Shown: positions 1-9,400 of the stretch, one piece after another | How the letters are laid out: each line of letters opens with the position of its first letter | How positions within the stretch are numbered: the first letter of the stretch is position 1 | NCBI RefSeq assembly: GCF_002975275.1 | Contig: NZ_PCOQ01000001.1 | Span: 744,001 to 808,000 of the forward strand | DNA from: Achromobacter sp. MYb9 | Lineage (GTDB): Bacteria; Pseudomonadota; Gammaproteobacteria; Burkholderiales; Burkholderiaceae_B | Reading direction: 5' to 3' | DNA length: 64,000 nucleotides | Notes under the pieces: model-generated | Seen by the model: the letters and a program-made list of their open reading frames with translations, nothing else | What the model was told of the DNA's origin: nothing | Databases searched by the model: none | Program-made: the position numbers and the translations under genes

Positions 1-546
1 GGCGCGCGCAAGATCGCGCGCCTGGGCTTGTCGCGCACGTTCCAGCACGTGCGCCTGTTGGGCCGCATGAGCGTGCTGGAAAACGTGGCCATTGGCGCGC
101 ATCTGCGCGGCCACCGTGGGGTACTGCCGGCCGCGTGGCGCCTGGACCGAGCCGAAGAAGCGCGCCTGTTGGCCGAGGCCGCGCGGCAAGTCGAACGCGT
201 GGGGCTGGGCAAGCACCTGCACGACGAAGCCGGTTCGCTGGCCTTGGGGCAGCAGCGCATTCTTGAAATTGCGCGGGCGCTGGCCTCGGACCCCTGCATC
301 CTGCTGCTGGACGAGCCGGCCGCCGGGCTGCGCTATCAGGAAAAGTGCGAACTGGCCGAATTGCTGAAGAAGCTGCGCTCGGAAGGCATGGCCATCTTGC
401 TGGTCGAGCACGACATGGACTTCGTGATGGGGCTGGTGGATCGCGTGGTGGTCATGGACTTCGGCGAGAAGATCGCCGAGGGCTTGCCCGCCGAAATCCA
501 GCACAACCCCGCGGTGCTTGAAGCCTATCTGGGCGGAGTGGAATGA
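1..546 (+). CDS. livG: Branched-chain amino acid ABC transporter ATP-binding protein LivG (5' end outside window)
   Basis: The frame is open from base 1, so the start and the Walker A loop lie upstream of the window. What remains is the C-terminal 181 codons of a LivG-type ATPase: a [12 protein letters not shown] stretch (Q-loop region), the family signature region [15 protein letters not shown], the Walker B segment [10 protein letters not shown] and a switch histidine in [11 protein letters not shown]. LivG pairs with LivF at the inner membrane to power uptake of hydrophobic amino acids or related carboxylates. The stop overlaps the livF start (ATGA), so the two are co-transcribed and translationally coupled. 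The permeases and binding protein must lie upstream. The true substrate cannot be told from ATPases alone. Confidence 0.9.
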   Translation, partial: GARKIARLGLSRTFQHVRLLGRMSVLENVAIGAHLRGHRGVLPAAWRLDRAEEARLLAEAARQVERVGLGKHLHDEAGSLALGQQRILEIARALASDPCILLLDEPAAGLRYQEKCELAELLKKLRSEGMAILLVEHDMDFVMGLVDRVVVMDFGEKIAEGLPAEIQHNPAVLEAYLGGVE

Positions 547-1295
547 TGAGCGCGAATCTGCTGGAAGTGCGCGACCTGCGCGTGGCGTATGACAAGGTCG
601 AAGCGGTGTCGGGCGTCAGCCTGACGGTAGGCGAAGGCCAGATCGTGACCGTGATCGGCCCCAACGGCGCGGGCAAGACCACCCTGCTGTCGGCCATCAT
701 GGGCGTGCTTCCCTCAACCGGCCAGATCGTGTTCGGCGGCAAGCCGCAGGAACATGCCGAGATCGAGGAAATGGTGGCGGCCGGCATGAACCTGGTGCCC
801 GAAAAGCGCGAACTGTTCGCTGAAATGACGGTGCACGACAACCTGATGCTGGGCGGCTTCCATCGTTTTCGCACCGGCCTGCGCGACCAGGACAAGACGC
901 TGGCCGAGGTCTACGAGCTGTTCCCGCGCTTGAAGGAACGCCATGCGCAGCTGGCCGGCACGCTATCCGGCGGCGAACGCCAGATGCTGGCCGTGGGGCG
1001 CGCGTTGATGGCCAAGCCGCGCCTGCTGATGCTGGACGAACCCAGCCTGGGGCTGGCGCCGCGCATCGTGCGCGAAGTGTTCAAGATTGTTGCGCGGCTG
1101 CGCGAGATGGGCGTGTCGATCTTGCTGATTGAACAGAACGCGCGCGCGGCGCTGCAAGTGGCCGACTACGCCTATGTGCTGGAAACCGGAACGGTCACGC
1201 TGGAAGGTCCGGCAGCGGAAGTCGCGGTGGACCCGCGCGTGGTCGAGGTGTATCTGGGGCTGGGCCACGGCGCGCCAGCGGCGACGCCCGCCTGA
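543..1295 (+). CDS. livF: Branched-chain amino acid ABC transporter ATP-binding protein LivF
   Basis: This 250-residue protein is a complete LivF-type ABC ATPase: Walker [10 protein letters not shown] at residues 39-47, ABC signature LSGGERQ at 141-147, Walker B LLMLDEP at 161-167 and a switch histidine region [11 protein letters not shown] just after. Length is slightly above the usual 235 because of a short alanine/proline tail. It starts at an ATGATG doublet overlapping the livG stop. It forms the second nucleotide-binding subunit of the Liv/HAAT transporter at the inner membrane. The gene ends two bases from the stop of the convergent glycosyltransferase gene. Confidence 0.92.
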   Translation: MMSANLLEVRDLRVAYDKVEAVSGVSLTVGEGQIVTVIGPNGAGKTTLLSAIMGVLPSTGQIVFGGKPQEHAEIEEMVAAGMNLVPEKRELFAEMTVHDNLMLGGFHRFRTGLRDQDKTLAEVYELFPRLKERHAQLAGTLSGGERQMLAVGRALMAKPRLLMLDEPSLGLAPRIVREVFKIVARLREMGVSILLIEQNARAALQVADYAYVLETGTVTLEGPAAEVAVDPRVVEVYLGLGHGAPAATPA

Positions 1296-1303
1296 GCTCA
1301 GGC
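1290..1303. other. Perfect 14-base palindrome spanning two convergent stop codons
   Basis: GCCTGAGCTCAGGC is self-complementary over its whole length. It contains the TGA stop of livF (1293-1295) and, on the other strand, the TGA stop of the glycosyltransferase (1298-1300). It could form a short hairpin in both transcripts, but there is no T tract, so a role as an intrinsic terminator is unproven. Confidence 0.4.
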
Positions 1304-2233
1304 CACGCCGCGCCGGCGATCGCGGCGGTATAGCGCGTAGCCCACCGGCCACATCGCCGCCACCATGAACGTCGCGGCCGGGTTCGTCAGCCGGTAGGCC
1401 TGCACCGCAGTGGGCACGCCGGAGTGCTTCAGGTGCAGGCGGAAGCGCGTGTAGCGCGCGGCCGCCATGATGAATTCGCGCGGCCGGAAGCGGAAGAACT
1501 CCAGGTGGTGCTGCAGCATGTCCCAGGCCAGCAGGTACAGGCCCTGCGCATTGTTGGCCACCGACACGGGGCCCTGGCTCAGGCCGCCCGGGGTGTCGTG
1601 ATAGGTGCGCACCACGCGGTTGATGAAGCGGCTGAGATAGCCCGCGCGCGCCACCGCCCACCACACCAGGCTTTCCGGCACGAATCCCGCCACGTCTTCG
1701 GGAAAGGGGTACTTCCGGAGGATGTCGGTGCGCATACAGCCGAATTTCTCGCCCTTGATGCGATAGCGGAAATACACGTCCACCGCCGTGCTGTCGAATA
1801 CGTCCTGCGGATAGCGGTCGCCGACGATGCTGCCGTCGGGCCGCGCGCACAGGCCGGTCACGGCCACATAGGAATCGCGCCGCGCGGGCGGAATGCTGTC
1901 CCAGGCGTCCTTGAACGTGGCTAGCGCGTCCGGCGGCATTTCGTCGTCGCTGTCCAGGCCCACGACCATTTGGCCACGCGCTTCGCGTACGCCACGGTTG
2001 AATGCCGTTTTCTTGTGCTGGTTGTTCTGCCAGATGTAGCGGATCGGAAAATCGGCGCGCTTCTGCCAATCCAGGATGGAATCGTGGGTGTTGTCGGTGG
2101 AACCATCGTCCACCACCACCCATTCGAATTCCCTGAATGTCTGCCGGGACAGCGATTCATACACCCGGTGCAGCGTACCCGCCCGGTTGTAGGTGGGCGT
2201 CAGAACGGTGAAAAACGTTGGTGTATCGATCAT
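1298..2233 (-). CDS. Family 2 glycosyltransferase
   Basis: The protein begins MIDTPTFFTVLTPTYNRAGT, the typical GT-A entry of family 2 glycosyltransferases, followed by VVVDDGSTDNT (residues 39-49) and the metal-binding DxD-like motif GLDSDDE at 92-98. These residues bind the nucleotide sugar. About 311 residues; an upstream TTG/ATG would add eleven residues without homology, so I start at 2233. The C-terminal part is basic and ends in an Arg cluster, with a hydrophobic stretch (ATFMVAAMWPVGYALY) that could touch the membrane. It probably adds a sugar to a surface glycan, but acceptor and donor are unknown. It stands alone, not in a polysaccharide cluster. A consensus -35 TTGACA (2359-2364, minus strand) lies upstream, without a good -10. 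Confidence 0.8.
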   Translation of the reverse strand: MIDTPTFFTVLTPTYNRAGTLHRVYESLSRQTFREFEWVVVDDGSTDNTHDSILDWQKRADFPIRYIWQNNQHKKTAFNRGVREARGQMVVGLDSDDEMPPDALATFKDAWDSIPPARRDSYVAVTGLCARPDGSIVGDRYPQDVFDSTAVDVYFRYRIKGEKFGCMRTDILRKYPFPEDVAGFVPESLVWWAVARAGYLSRFINRVVRTYHDTPGGLSQGPVSVANNAQGLYLLAWDMLQHHLEFFRFRPREFIMAAARYTRFRLHLKHSGVPTAVQAYRLTNPAATFMVAAMWPVGYALYRRDRRRGVA

Positions 2234-2403
2234 GCCTGCTATGCCCCTTTGCGATCTCCGTGCCACCGCTGCGGTCTTGGTCTAACTGTTTTCGCCTGAA
2301 GTGTAGGGGATATGCCTGCGGGAACTGATGCCGGCGCATTCGAATTTGCAATCAAATCTGTCAACCCGTGCGTTTTTTGGCGGCTATTCCGGACCATTAT
2401 GCG

Positions 2404-2432
2404 TTGGGCGGTGCGCGGGAGTGGCGTAAACT
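2404..2432 (+). promoter_or_regulatory. Candidate sigma-70 promoter of the LysR gene
   Basis: TTGGGC (2404-2409) and TAAACT (2427-2432) are separated by 17 bases and would start transcription about 12-18 bases before the LysR ATG. Each hexamer matches the consensus at four positions. It lies in the 217-base divergent gap between the glycosyltransferase and LysR genes. Confidence 0.35.
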
Positions 2433-2450
2433 CGGGCGGCCAAATCCGGA

Positions 2451-3428
2451 ATGCCTATGGAAGCTTCGACCGTCCAGCTCAATGACATCGCCTTGTTCGT
2501 AGAGGTTGCCAAGCGCAAGAGCTTCAGCCTGGCGGCGCGCGCGCTGGACATGCCCACGTCGACGCTGTCGCGCCGAATCAATGAACTGGAGCGCGCGATC
2601 GGCCTGCGGCTGATCAACCGGAATACGCGCAGGCTGGACCTGACAGAGGCCGGCGCGGCCTACATGCGCCGCTGCCAGGGCCTGATCGACGAAGCCCGCC
2701 TGGCGCACGAGCAACTGCTGTCGCTGTCGGGCGGCCCGTCGGGCAACCTGCGGGTGTCCATGCCGTACAGCCTGGCGATCTGGCTGCTGCCGGAAACCAT
2801 CAACGACTTCACCGACCGCTATCCGGAAGTGGAATGCGAGTTCGACCTGAGCATGATGACGGCGTCCGACGCCCAAGGCACGCCGTTCGACGTCGTGCTG
2901 CGCTTTGGCCGCAATACCGATTACCCGCTGGCCCCCGTGGACACGGGCAACGGCAACGGCAACGGCGGGGCCATCCCGCGCAGTGACGGCGCCGTGGTGC
3001 AGGAACTGGTGTCCCTGGACAACTATCTGTATGCCTCCGACCGGTATCTTGAGCGTCATGGCGAACCCAAGACGCCCGCCGACCTGACGCAGCATCAATG
3101 CCTGCGCACCACGATCGACGACGCGCATTCGCACTGGACGCTGCACAACGGCACCGTGAGCGAGCGCGTGCCGGTCAGCGGCCATCTGGCCGCCAACAAC
3201 ATGAGCATCGCCGGCACCCTGGCCGGCCTGGACCTGGCCATCACCCGCATGCCGCATTGCCAGGCGCTGGACCCGATCATCAAGCGCAACTCGCTGCGGC
3301 GCGTGCTGCCGGGCTGGTCGGTAGACCCCATCTCGATCTACGTGGTGTACCCCTCCAGCATCCAGCCGGCCAAAACCCGGGCGTTCATGGACTTCATCAA
3401 GCCAAAGCTCGGGCCGACCGTGGAGTGA
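2451..3428 (+). CDS. LysR family transcriptional regulator
   Basis: This 325-residue protein has the LysR winged helix-turn-helix near residues 7-66 (FVEVAKRKSFSLAARAL, then TSTLSRRINELERAIG) followed by a periplasmic-binding-protein-like effector domain. It carries an odd short insertion, a repeat of Gly and Asn (DTGNGNGNGGA) in the effector domain around residues 163-174, encoded by ggcaacggcaacggcaac. A second ATG two codons in (2457) has a better spaced GGA and may be the true start. It belongs to the subfamily that often acts on neighbouring genes, but the nearest divergent gene is a glycosyltransferase, so the target is not clear. Confidence 0.85.
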   Translation: MPMEASTVQLNDIALFVEVAKRKSFSLAARALDMPTSTLSRRINELERAIGLRLINRNTRRLDLTEAGAAYMRRCQGLIDEARLAHEQLLSLSGGPSGNLRVSMPYSLAIWLLPETINDFTDRYPEVECEFDLSMMTASDAQGTPFDVVLRFGRNTDYPLAPVDTGNGNGNGGAIPRSDGAVVQELVSLDNYLYASDRYLERHGEPKTPADLTQHQCLRTTIDDAHSHWTLHNGTVSERVPVSGHLAANNMSIAGTLAGLDLAITRMPHCQALDPIIKRNSLRRVLPGWSVDPISIYVVYPSSIQPAKTRAFMDFIKPKLGPTVE

Positions 3429-3510
3429 TGGGGCGGAGCATTATGCTCTGGCCTCCGCCGTGCCCTCCGCCGCGCCCCATCATGGCGCACCCATCATGGC
3501 GGACCCCAAG

Positions 3511-3548
3511 AAAAATCCCCGCACAGCTTGCGCCATGCGGGGATTTTT
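3511..3548. terminator. Bidirectional intrinsic terminator
   Basis: A 13-base-pair stem (AAAAATCCCCGCA / TGCGGGGATTTTT) with a 12-base loop is flanked by T runs on both strands. It can stop transcription of the LysR gene from the left and of the small basic protein gene from the right. Confidence 0.85.
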
Positions 3549-3565
3549 CAAATCAGGGGCGTGGA

Positions 3566-3694
3566 TTAGACGCGCTTGATCTTTTCCAGCATCTTGAAAA
3601 CACCCTTGGGCGACTTGACGAACAAGCGCTTGAAAGCCTTGCCCAAGCAACGGCGTTCCAGGGTGTTACGACGCACGCGTTTGCGTTCAGCCAT
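3566..3694 (-). CDS. Small very basic protein of 42 residues, function unknown
   Basis: A short frame begins MAERKRVRRNTLERRCLG and ends at TAA just before a strong terminator. The start is set by a textbook ribosome binding site, AGGAGA, seven bases before the ATG at 3694. The product has 16 Lys/Arg and only 3 Glu in 42 residues, one cysteine, and a C-terminal half (FKRLFVKSPKGVFKMLEKIK) that could form an amphipathic helix. I do not recognise the family. The charge suggests binding to RNA, ribosome or acidic lipid, but that is inference. Own promoter plus own terminator argue that it is a real single-gene unit. A longer reading frame extends upstream to 3805 but lacks a binding site. Confidence 0.7.
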   Translation of the reverse strand: MAERKRVRRNTLERRCLGKAFKRLFVKSPKGVFKMLEKIKRV

Positions 3695-3774
3695 GTTGAT
3701 TCTCCTGTTGAATTTGCGGAAAGTGGCCCGCACAACCGGAAATAGGGCTGGCGGAAAAATTCGGATAACTTGGC

Positions 3775-3805
3775 ATTTTAGCCTGAAATCTCCAGGCCGC
3801 GCCAA
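3775..3805 (-). promoter_or_regulatory. Candidate promoter of the small basic protein gene
   Basis: On the minus strand TTGGCG (3800-3805) and TAAAAT (3775-3780) are 19 bases apart, a little longer than ideal. Transcription would start near 3768, leaving a leader of about 75 bases before the ATG at 3694. Confidence 0.35.
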
Positions 3806-3875
3806 TTGGGTGGAAAACAGGGTATGGAGCCGGCGGTGTGGTCCGTCCCCTTGGGCGCCCCGCCCCTGCCTGCTT

Positions 3876-4808
3876 CTAGTCTTCCAGCGATTTCAGCCGT
3901 TCCCGGACCTGTTCCGCGCGAGGCAGCGGATCGACCGCGCCATAGCCCAATGTGGACAACGCCGCCGCCGCGTTGGCGTAGCGCACGGCTTCTTCCCAGG
4001 AATCGCCCTGGCAGCGGCGCGCAAGCAAACTGCCTGCGAAACAGTCGCCCGCCCCGGTGGCATCGACCGCATCCACCCGCAGGGCCGCGATTGGCGTGCG
4101 GGTGTGCCCGTCGTCAATGATGGATCCGTCTTTGCCCAGTTTCAGCACCACCACGCCCGCCGCGCCGCCGTCGCGGATCCAGTCCAGCGTGCGCTCGGGA
4201 TCGTCGTTGCCCGTCAGGTGCTGCATGTCGTCCATGCTGGGCAGGAACAGGTCGGCGTCACGCATGGCTTCGCGCAGGACCGCGCGGGCGCGGTCCACCG
4301 GCCACAGCCGCAGCCGCAGGTTCGAATCCAGGCTGACCTGCGCCCCCGCGGCATGCGCGCGGGCCATCGCGGCGAAGACGGTGTCGCAGGCGCTGGTGCT
4401 GATCGCCATGCTGATGCCCGATACATGCAGAAAGCGGCTGCGCTCGATCAGGCCGCTTTGCAGCAAGGCCGGCGTCATCAAGCTGGCGGCAGAGCCGCGC
4501 CGCAGATAGCTGAACGCGTGGCCGTCGGGGCCGTGCTGCACGAAATACAGGCCGGTGTGCGCGTCGTCGTCCGTCTGCACGCCCGCCGTGTCCACGCCCT
4601 CGGACTGCCACAGGTCCCGGAACTGGGCGCCGAACGTGTCATTGCCCACGCGGGTCAGGTAGGCGCAGCGCGCGCCTTGGCGGGCGGCGGCAATGACCGC
4701 GTTGGACGTGTCGCCGCCAAAACCCTGCAAGTACTGCAACTGCCCTTTGTGCGTCTGGTTCAGTTCAACCAGCGGCTCGCCCAGCGCGACGATGTCGAAA
4801 TCAGCCAT
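3876..4808 (-). CDS. kdgK: 2-keto-3-deoxygluconate kinase (PfkB family)
   Basis: This 310-residue PfkB/ribokinase-type sugar kinase has the N-terminal glycine pair GGDTSN (31-36) and the C-terminal motif DATGAGD at 249-255, where Asp255 is the catalytic base. It should phosphorylate 2-keto-3-deoxygluconate to KDPG in the cytoplasm. The assignment rests on the close resemblance to KdgK (GDTSNAVIAAARQGARCAYLT) and on the neighbour: its start overlaps the stop of the KDPG aldolase gene by eight bases. Together they turn KDG into pyruvate and glyceraldehyde 3-phosphate, the lower Entner-Doudoroff branch. The upstream dehydratase and transporter are not in the window. Confidence 0.87.
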   Translation of the reverse strand: MADFDIVALGEPLVELNQTHKGQLQYLQGFGGDTSNAVIAAARQGARCAYLTRVGNDTFGAQFRDLWQSEGVDTAGVQTDDDAHTGLYFVQHGPDGHAFSYLRRGSAASLMTPALLQSGLIERSRFLHVSGISMAISTSACDTVFAAMARAHAAGAQVSLDSNLRLRLWPVDRARAVLREAMRDADLFLPSMDDMQHLTGNDDPERTLDWIRDGGAAGVVVLKLGKDGSIIDDGHTRTPIAALRVDAVDATGAGDCFAGSLLARRCQGDSWEEAVRYANAAAALSTLGYGAVDPLPRAEQVRERLKSLED

Positions 4809-5448
4809 GGGCGGCCTCGCGGGTGCGGGTGATCTGGGCGACCAGGGCCGCCGTGTCGCGCGCGGCGAACGCAGCCTTGTCGTACAGGTTGCTGCCGATG
4901 CCGACCAGCCCGGCGCCGGCCGCGAAGTACGCGCCCATGTTGTCCTGGGTGATGCCTCCCGTCGGGCAGAAGATCGTGTCCGGATAGACCGACTTCAGCG
5001 CGGCCAGGTGCTTGGGGCCGCCGGTGTCGGCCGGGAACACCTTCACCACGTCCACGCCGGCACGGCGGGCCGCCAGCACTTCGGTAGGCGTGAACGCGCC
5101 CAGCAGGCACAGCGCGTCGGCCGCGTGCGCCATGTCGACGATCTCGCTGGCCAAGGCGGGCGACACCAGGAAGTCGGCGCCGGCCACCAGTGCGTCACGG
5201 GCCTGGGCTTCGTCCAGCACCGTGCCCACGCCCAGCAACAGGCTGGGGCCATGCTTGTCGCGCAGCGCGCGCACCAGGTCGGTCACGCCGGGAATCGTCC
5301 AGGTCAGTTCCAGCGTGGTGCAGCCAGCCGCTACCGCGACTTCGGCGGCATAGGCAGCGGTGGCCGCGTCCGTGTAGCGCAACACGGGCACGACCCGGGC
5401 AGCCAGCAGGGCGGAAAGCTTGGAGGCGATGGGAGCGGAGGCGGTCAT
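4801..5448 (-). CDS. eda: 2-keto-3-deoxy-6-phosphogluconate aldolase (KDPG/KHG aldolase)
   Basis: A 215-residue class I aldolase of the KDPG/KHG family. The Schiff-base lysine is Lys136 in VVKVFPA; the catalytic glutamate lies in TTLELTW (Glu47); the phosphate-binding glycines are in CPTGGIT and VGIGSNLY. It splits KDPG into pyruvate and glyceraldehyde 3-phosphate. The frame is open far upstream, but only the ATG at 5448 has a ribosome site (AGAGGA) and family-like sequence after it. It is the middle gene of an iclR-eda-kdgK operon, 22 bases after the regulator. A role on 2-keto-3-deoxy-6-phosphogalactonate (DgoA type) cannot be excluded. Confidence 0.88.
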   Translation of the reverse strand: MTASAPIASKLSALLAARVVPVLRYTDAATAAYAAEVAVAAGCTTLELTWTIPGVTDLVRALRDKHGPSLLLGVGTVLDEAQARDALVAGADFLVSPALASEIVDMAHAADALCLLGAFTPTEVLAARRAGVDVVKVFPADTGGPKHLAALKSVYPDTIFCPTGGITQDNMGAYFAAGAGLVGIGSNLYDKAAFAARDTAALVAQITRTREAAHG

Positions 5449-5470
5449 GGAATTCCTCTGGGACGGGCGG

Positions 5471-6268
5471 TCAGACGCCGCCGGACGATGCCGGCAGGAC
5501 GGCGAGTTTGGCTGCGGCGGCGTCGCGCAGCCGCAGCAAGGGATCGATATAGGCGGCTTGCGGGTCGTCGCGCCGCCGGAACAGCAGGGTGCTGACGCTG
5601 ACGCCCGCCACGGGGCGGCCGGCCGCGTCGCACAGCGCCACGCCGTAGCAGACGATGCCGGCTTCATTTTCTTCGTTGTCCATGGCGTAGCCACGCGCGC
5701 GGTCCGCGTCCAGCACGGCGCGCAGGGCCGGCAGGCTGGTCACGGTGCCCGGCATGCGCGCCGGCAACGGCAGGCCGTGCAGCAGGCGCTCGCGGGCAGC
5801 ATCGTCCAGCGCAGCCAGATAGGCCTTGCCGACCGCGCTGGAATGCAACGCCACCGATGACCCCACGCGCGACACCATGCGCACCGGGCCCGGGCTTTCC
5901 AGTTTGTCGATATAGATCATTTCCTGGCCGGCGGGCACCGCCAGGTGCACGGTTTCGCCCGTGGCGTCGCGCAACGCCTGTAGATCGGGCGCCAGCGCGG
6001 CGCGCAGGTCGAACTGCGACCAGGCGCGGCTGGCCAGAGACATCAGGCGCGTGCCCAGGCGATAGGCGCCGCCGGTCTCCGCCACCATGCCCTGCTCGGC
6101 CAGCGCCGCCACGATGCGATACACGGTCGGGCGGGGGTAGCCGCAACTGCGCGCAAGCGAGGCCGCCGTAGGCGGTTCAGGCGCATCGGCCACCGCCTGC
6201 AGCACCGTCATGAATTTGGCGAACGCCGCAGCGCCCGCGACCTTGGTTTCCGACAAGAACGTCCCCAA
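5471..6268 (-). CDS. IclR family transcriptional regulator of the eda-kdgK operon
   Basis: The 265-residue product has an N-terminal winged helix (AFAKFMTVLQAVADAPEPPT, then SLARSCGYPRPTVYRIVAAL) and a C-terminal IclR effector domain (GETVHLAVPAGQEMIYIDKL, SSAVGKAYLA, DNEENEAGIVCYGV). It is the first gene of the operon with eda and kdgK, so it most likely regulates its own operon in response to a sugar-acid intermediate, like KdgR. The start is uncertain: 6268 is TTG with no clear ribosome site; a second TTG lies four codons in, and the first ATG (6211) would cut into the first helix. A 15-base palindrome upstream (6381-6395) is a candidate operator. Confidence 0.82.
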   Translation of the reverse strand: MGTFLSETKVAGAAAFAKFMTVLQAVADAPEPPTAASLARSCGYPRPTVYRIVAALAEQGMVAETGGAYRLGTRLMSLASRAWSQFDLRAALAPDLQALRDATGETVHLAVPAGQEMIYIDKLESPGPVRMVSRVGSSVALHSSAVGKAYLAALDDAARERLLHGLPLPARMPGTVTSLPALRAVLDADRARGYAMDNEENEAGIVCYGVALCDAAGRPVAGVSVSTLLFRRRDDPQAAYIDPLLRLRDAAAAKLAVLPASSGGV

Positions 6269-6380
6269 ATAGAGGCAACCGGCCTTTAACTATGAACAAA
6301 CAGATTTCGCAAGGCAAACAGCGCGAATGTCAGACGAATCTGCGATACTGTTTATTTGTACAGCTAGTCAGCGCATGATT

Positions 6381-6395
6381 GTCCATATTATGGAC
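6381..6395. promoter_or_regulatory. 15-base palindrome, candidate IclR operator
   Basis: GTCCATA-T-TATGGAC is a perfect inverted repeat with seven-base arms in the 228-base divergent gap between the iclR gene and the uvrA-like gene. Its form (short AT-centred palindrome) fits known IclR-family operators. It sits 113 bases before the iclR start and 102 before the uvrA-like start, so it could affect either. Confidence 0.45.
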
Positions 6396-6496
6396 CAATG
6401 CGTCACTATGTAGGCAATTATTCCATATCGCCGCGCTCGAAACCAGCGAAGGGTCATCGCTCGGGCAGGCGGCTTCCTCAGGCTACGATACCGTCC

Positions 6497-9400
6497 ATGA
6501 GCTCCCAAATCCGCATCGTTGGCGCACGCCAGAACAATCTCAAGAACCTGGACCTGACTATCGCCACTGGCGAACTGGTCGTCGTGACGGGCGTTTCGGG
6601 CTCTGGCAAGAGTTCGCTGGCGTTCGACACCCTGTACGCCGAGGGGCAGCGGCGCTACGTGGAAACGTTCTCGCCCTATGCGCGCCAGTTCCTGGACCGC
6701 ATGGACAAGCCCCAGGTGGACCGCATCGAAGGCATCCTGCCGGCCATCGCCATCGACCAGACCAACCCGGTGCGCAGCTCGCGCAGCACGGTCGGCACGA
6801 TGACCGAACTGAACGACCACCTGAAGCTGCTGTTCGCGCGCGGCGCCAGGTTGTATTGCCGCGGCTGCGGCAAGGTGGTGCGCCGCGACACGCCGGACTC
6901 CATCTACCATTCGCTGGCCGAACGCGCCGCGGTGGCGGGCGACCCGCGCCTGGTGGTGACCTTCCCCATCGCCGTGCCCGCCAACTTCACCGAAGACGAA
7001 GTGCGCGGCTTCCTTGAGCAGCAGGGCTACACCCGCGTGCACGCCGAGGAAACCGCCGTGCCGCGCGCCACCGCCGCGGCCAAGGGCGCGAAGGCCGCAA
7101 AGGGCGCCAAGAAAACCAAGGCGTCCAAGGACGCGGGCGAAGCCCGCCGCATCCTGCACGTCATCCAGGATCGCTTCCGCTTCGCGGGCACCGAACGCGA
7201 ACGCGTGATGGAAGCGCTGGACACCGCGCTGCGCATGGGCGCCGGCCACCTTGCCGTCTATGTCATGGACGCCGAAGGCGGCAACGCCGACATCTGGAAG
7301 TACAGCGACCGCCTGCATTGCGCCGACTGCAACATCGAATACACCGACCCGCTGCCCAGCAGCTTCTCGTTCAATTCGCCACTGGGCGCGTGCGAGTCCT
7401 GCCGCGGCTTCGGCCGGGTGATCGGCATCGATTTCGGCCTGGTGATCCCGGACGAGAACAAGACCCTGCTGGAAGGCGCGATCAAGCCGTGGACCACGCC
7501 GTCCTATAAGGAATGCCAGGACGAACTGCAAAAGTACGCGCCGCGCGCGGGCGTGCCGCTGGGGGTGCCCTGGAAGTCGATGAGCGAAGAGCACAAGCGC
7601 TGGGTGCTGTACGGCACCCCTGACTGGAAAGGCGGCAACGACGCCTGGAAACACCAGTGGTATGGCGTGCAGCGCTTCTTCGACTGGCTGGAAACCAAGG
7701 CCTACAAAATGCACGTGCGCGTGCTGCTGTCGAAGTACCGCAGCTATACGCCCTGCCCCACCTGCAACGGTGCGCGCCTGAAGCCGGACGCGTTGCTGTG
7801 GCGGCTGGGCACCAAGGAAGAAGCCGACACGGTGCTGCCGCCGGAAGACGGCCGCTATCGGCGCTTCATGCCGGTCGGGGCCGACTGGTCGCGCGACCAG
7901 TTGAACAACCTGGGCGGCCTGTCGATCCATGACGTCATGCTGCTGCCCATCGAACGGGTACGCCGCTTCTTCGACGAATTATCGTTTTCCGGCGCGTTGG
8001 ACGCCGCCACCGACCTGCTCATGACGGAAGTGCGCGCGCGCCTGAAGTTCCTGTGCGACGTGGGCCTGGGCTACCTGACGCTGGACCGCCAGAGCCGCAC
8101 GTTGTCGGGCGGCGAAGTGCAGCGCATCAACCTGACCACCGCGCTGGGCACCTCGCTGGTGAACACGCTGTTCGTGCTGGACGAGCCCTCCATCGGCCTG
8201 CACCCGCGCGACATGCATCGCGTGGTCGAAGTCATGCACCGGTTGCGCAACGCGGGCAACACGCTGGTGGTGGTGGAACACGACCCGCAGGTCATGGTGG
8301 CCGCGGACCGCATCATCGACATCGGCCCCGGCCCGGGCGAACGCGGCGGCTACATCGTTTTCGACGGCTCGCCCAAGCAATTGCGCGCGGCCGACACCTT
8401 GACGGGCAATTACCTGGGCGGCCGCCAGCGCGTGGAAGCGCCGCGTCCGATGCCAGTCGCCAAGAACACGCCGCGCCTGTTGCTGGAAGGCGTCAACGCG
8501 CACAACCTGAAAAATGTCTCGGTGGAATTGCCGCTGGGCCGGCTGGTCTGCGTGACCGGCGTGTCCGGATCAGGCAAGTCCACGCTGGTGCAGGACGTGC
8601 TGTACCCCGCGCTGCTCAAGCAGAAAGGCAAGCCGTCGGAGGCGCCGGGCGCGTTCGAACGCCTGCTGGGCGCCGAGCAGATCGCCGACGTGGTCATGGT
8701 GGACCAGACCCCCATCGGCAAGACGGCGCGCTCCAACCCCGCCAGCTACGTGGGCGCATTCGACGCCGTCCGCAAGCTGTTCGCCCAGGCCCCGCTGGCG
8801 CGCGAACGCGCCTACACGGCCGGCACGTTCAGCTTCAACGGCGGCGACGGCCGCTGCCCCACCTGCGGCGGCACCGGCTTCGAGCACGTGGAAATGCAGT
8901 TCCTGTCCGACGTGTACCTGCGCTGCCCGGATTGCGACGGCAAGCGCTTCCGCCCCGAAGTCCTGGAAGTGCGCGTCGAACACCTGGGCAAGAGCGCGTC
9001 CATCGACGAAGTGCTGGCCATGACGGTCAGCGAAGCGCTGGACTTCTTCAAGGGCCTGCGCGACGTGCAGACGGGCCTGGCGCCGCTGGCCGATGTGGGC
9101 CTGGAATATGTGCGCCTGGGCCAGCCCGTGCCGACGCTGTCGGGCGGCGAGGCGCAGCGCCTGAAGCTGGCCGGCCACCTGGCCGAAGCGGCGCGCAGCG
9201 GTATTTCTACCGCCAAGGTCGCCAAGAAGGGCAGCCTGTTCCTGTTCGATGAACCCACCACCGGACTGCACTTCGACGACGTCGCCCGCCTGATGCGCGC
9301 GTTCCGCAAGCTGCTGGCCGCCGGCCACACGCTGCTGGTCATCGAACACAACCTTGACGTGATTCGCGCGGCCGACTGGCTGATCGATCTGGGCCCGGAA

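Noticed and set aside
3436-3448. GAGCAT-T-ATGCTC palindrome and a short catcatggcg direct repeat after the LysR gene
   Set aside because: Short, with no context; the strong terminator at 3511-3548 explains the end of transcription.
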